A DNA stretch of 36,222 bases, taken from a virus. The stretch is from IMG/VR virus record IMGVR_UViG_3300048833_000310, positions 1-36,222 of that record, one strand, 5' to 3'. Each line of letters begins with the position of its first letter. The first letter of the stretch is position 1. Below are positions 36,001 to 36,222 of this stretch, piece after piece. The notes below the pieces were generated by a model that was not told the DNA's origin, made no database searches, and saw nothing but the letters and a program-made list of their open reading frames with translations. The position numbers and the translations under genes are program-made.

Positions 36001-36222
36001 GAACCGCTTCCTCCCGGCCGCCGCGGCCTACCTGCTCGGGGTCGCCACCTGCCTGCCCGCGTCCTGGTACATCGCCCACGCGGCGATCCGGCACGCCGAG
36101 GAGTCCCAGCCGTTCCACCGGGAGGACACCGTGCATGTCCGACATGAGCTGAAGGGGCGGTGGGTCGACCGGCCGGACCTCGTCGTCCGGCCGGACTACG
36201 CGGCCAGGGTGGTCTCCACCCG
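35999..36222 (+). CDS. Small membrane-anchored protein crossing the genome join, N-terminal part
   Basis: 5' part of a 108-residue gene whose end is at 145 (bases 2-42 duplicate 36182-36222). The start MNRFLPAAAAYLLGVATCLPASWY is followed by a hydrophobic segment at about 5-28, then a charged soluble part (HREDTVHVRHELKGRWVDRPDL). Its ATG shares the CATG palindrome with the tape measure start on the other strand, and no good ribosome-binding site is seen; an in-frame ATG at 35978 is an alternative. It occupies the slot where other siphoviruses keep tail assembly chaperones. Moron-like; function unknown. Confidence 0.65.
   Translation, partial: MNRFLPAAAAYLLGVATCLPASWYIAHAAIRHAEESQPFHREDTVHVRHELKGRWVDRPDLVVRPDYAARVVST
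36181..36222. repeat. Terminal direct repeat, right copy (pairs with 1-42)
   Basis: Identical to the first 42 bases except for T at 36197. It carries the Tyr67 codon (TAC) of the gene across the join where the left copy has Asp (GAC). Confidence 0.85.

Noticed and set aside
35639-36145. Minus-strand frame upstream of the tape measure as a tail assembly chaperone
   Set aside because: It overlaps the tape measure in another frame, is Gly/Arg-rich like an antisense frame, and shows no slippery sequence.
1-36222. tRNA genes
   Set aside because: I saw no cloverleaf with a T-loop GGTTCGAxxCC and matching acceptor stem; isolated GTTCGA strings lacked pairing.
1-36222. CRISPR array or insertion sequence
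   Set aside because: No regularly spaced 25-40 bp direct repeats and no transposase motifs; the only recombinase is the serine type at 17421-18092.

Overview
The window is an essentially complete genome of a tailed double-stranded DNA phage with very high GC. It encodes terminase, portal, scaffold, a P22-coat-like major capsid protein, tail tube, tape measure and tail-tip proteins, with no bacterial chromosomal genes on either side. The first and last 42 bases are the same sequence with one mismatch (position 17 G versus 36197 T), and one plus-strand gene is cut by the window ends and re-forms exactly when they are joined. The molecule is therefore best read as a circle of about 36.18 kb (circular or circularly permuted DNA). 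The host is probably a planctomycete: two tail proteins carry a short beta-domain (GQTT...YxATA...ALxALxxIGxGxVxVxGGPL) that I associate with large planctomycete surface proteins, and the GC-saturated codon use fits. Host assignment is inference.

Layout. (1) 13669 down to 146, then across the join to 36000 down to 29977, is one long minus-strand late block with many overlapping stop/start codons. It runs: three small membrane proteins (candidate lysis genes), TerS, TerL, portal, scaffold, major capsid, decoration/neck proteins, tail terminator, tail tube, tape measure, tail hub and tail-tip/fibre proteins. (2) 28265-29602, minus strand: a sigma-70-family factor, a CsrA homologue and a ribbon-helix-helix-like protein. 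(3) 24090-28160, plus strand: an early operon ending in an ERF single-strand annealing protein and a Gp157-family protein, driven from a divergent promoter pair at about 23.9 kb and closed by a strong intrinsic terminator. (4) 22294-23809, minus strand: small DNA-binding proteins. (5) 19382-22042, minus strand: a prim-pol/SF3-helicase replication protein, with a cluster of nine TTCCGT/ACGGAA hexamers at and beyond its 3' end that may be an origin. (6) 13884-19197, mostly minus strand: a small serine recombinase beside a perfect 14-bp inverted repeat, several small wHTH and zinc-ribbon proteins, a beta-class DNA methyltransferase and a PD-(D/E)XK nuclease.

How it fits together (inference). The divergent region at 23.9 kb decides early transcription; the plus operon provides recombination functions and the helicase-primase replicates the DNA. 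The phage sigma factor and CsrA probably redirect host transcription and translation toward the late block. Two small plus-strand genes with hydrophobic N-termini sit against the late direction at either end of the tail-gene half (29714-29980 and the gene across the join), like morons. The most interesting unassigned elements are a promoter-to-terminator unit at 22.1-22.2 kb that looks like a small RNA gene, the hexamer cluster at 19.3-19.5 kb, the inverted repeat beside the recombinase, and a 12-mer shared by two regulatory regions.
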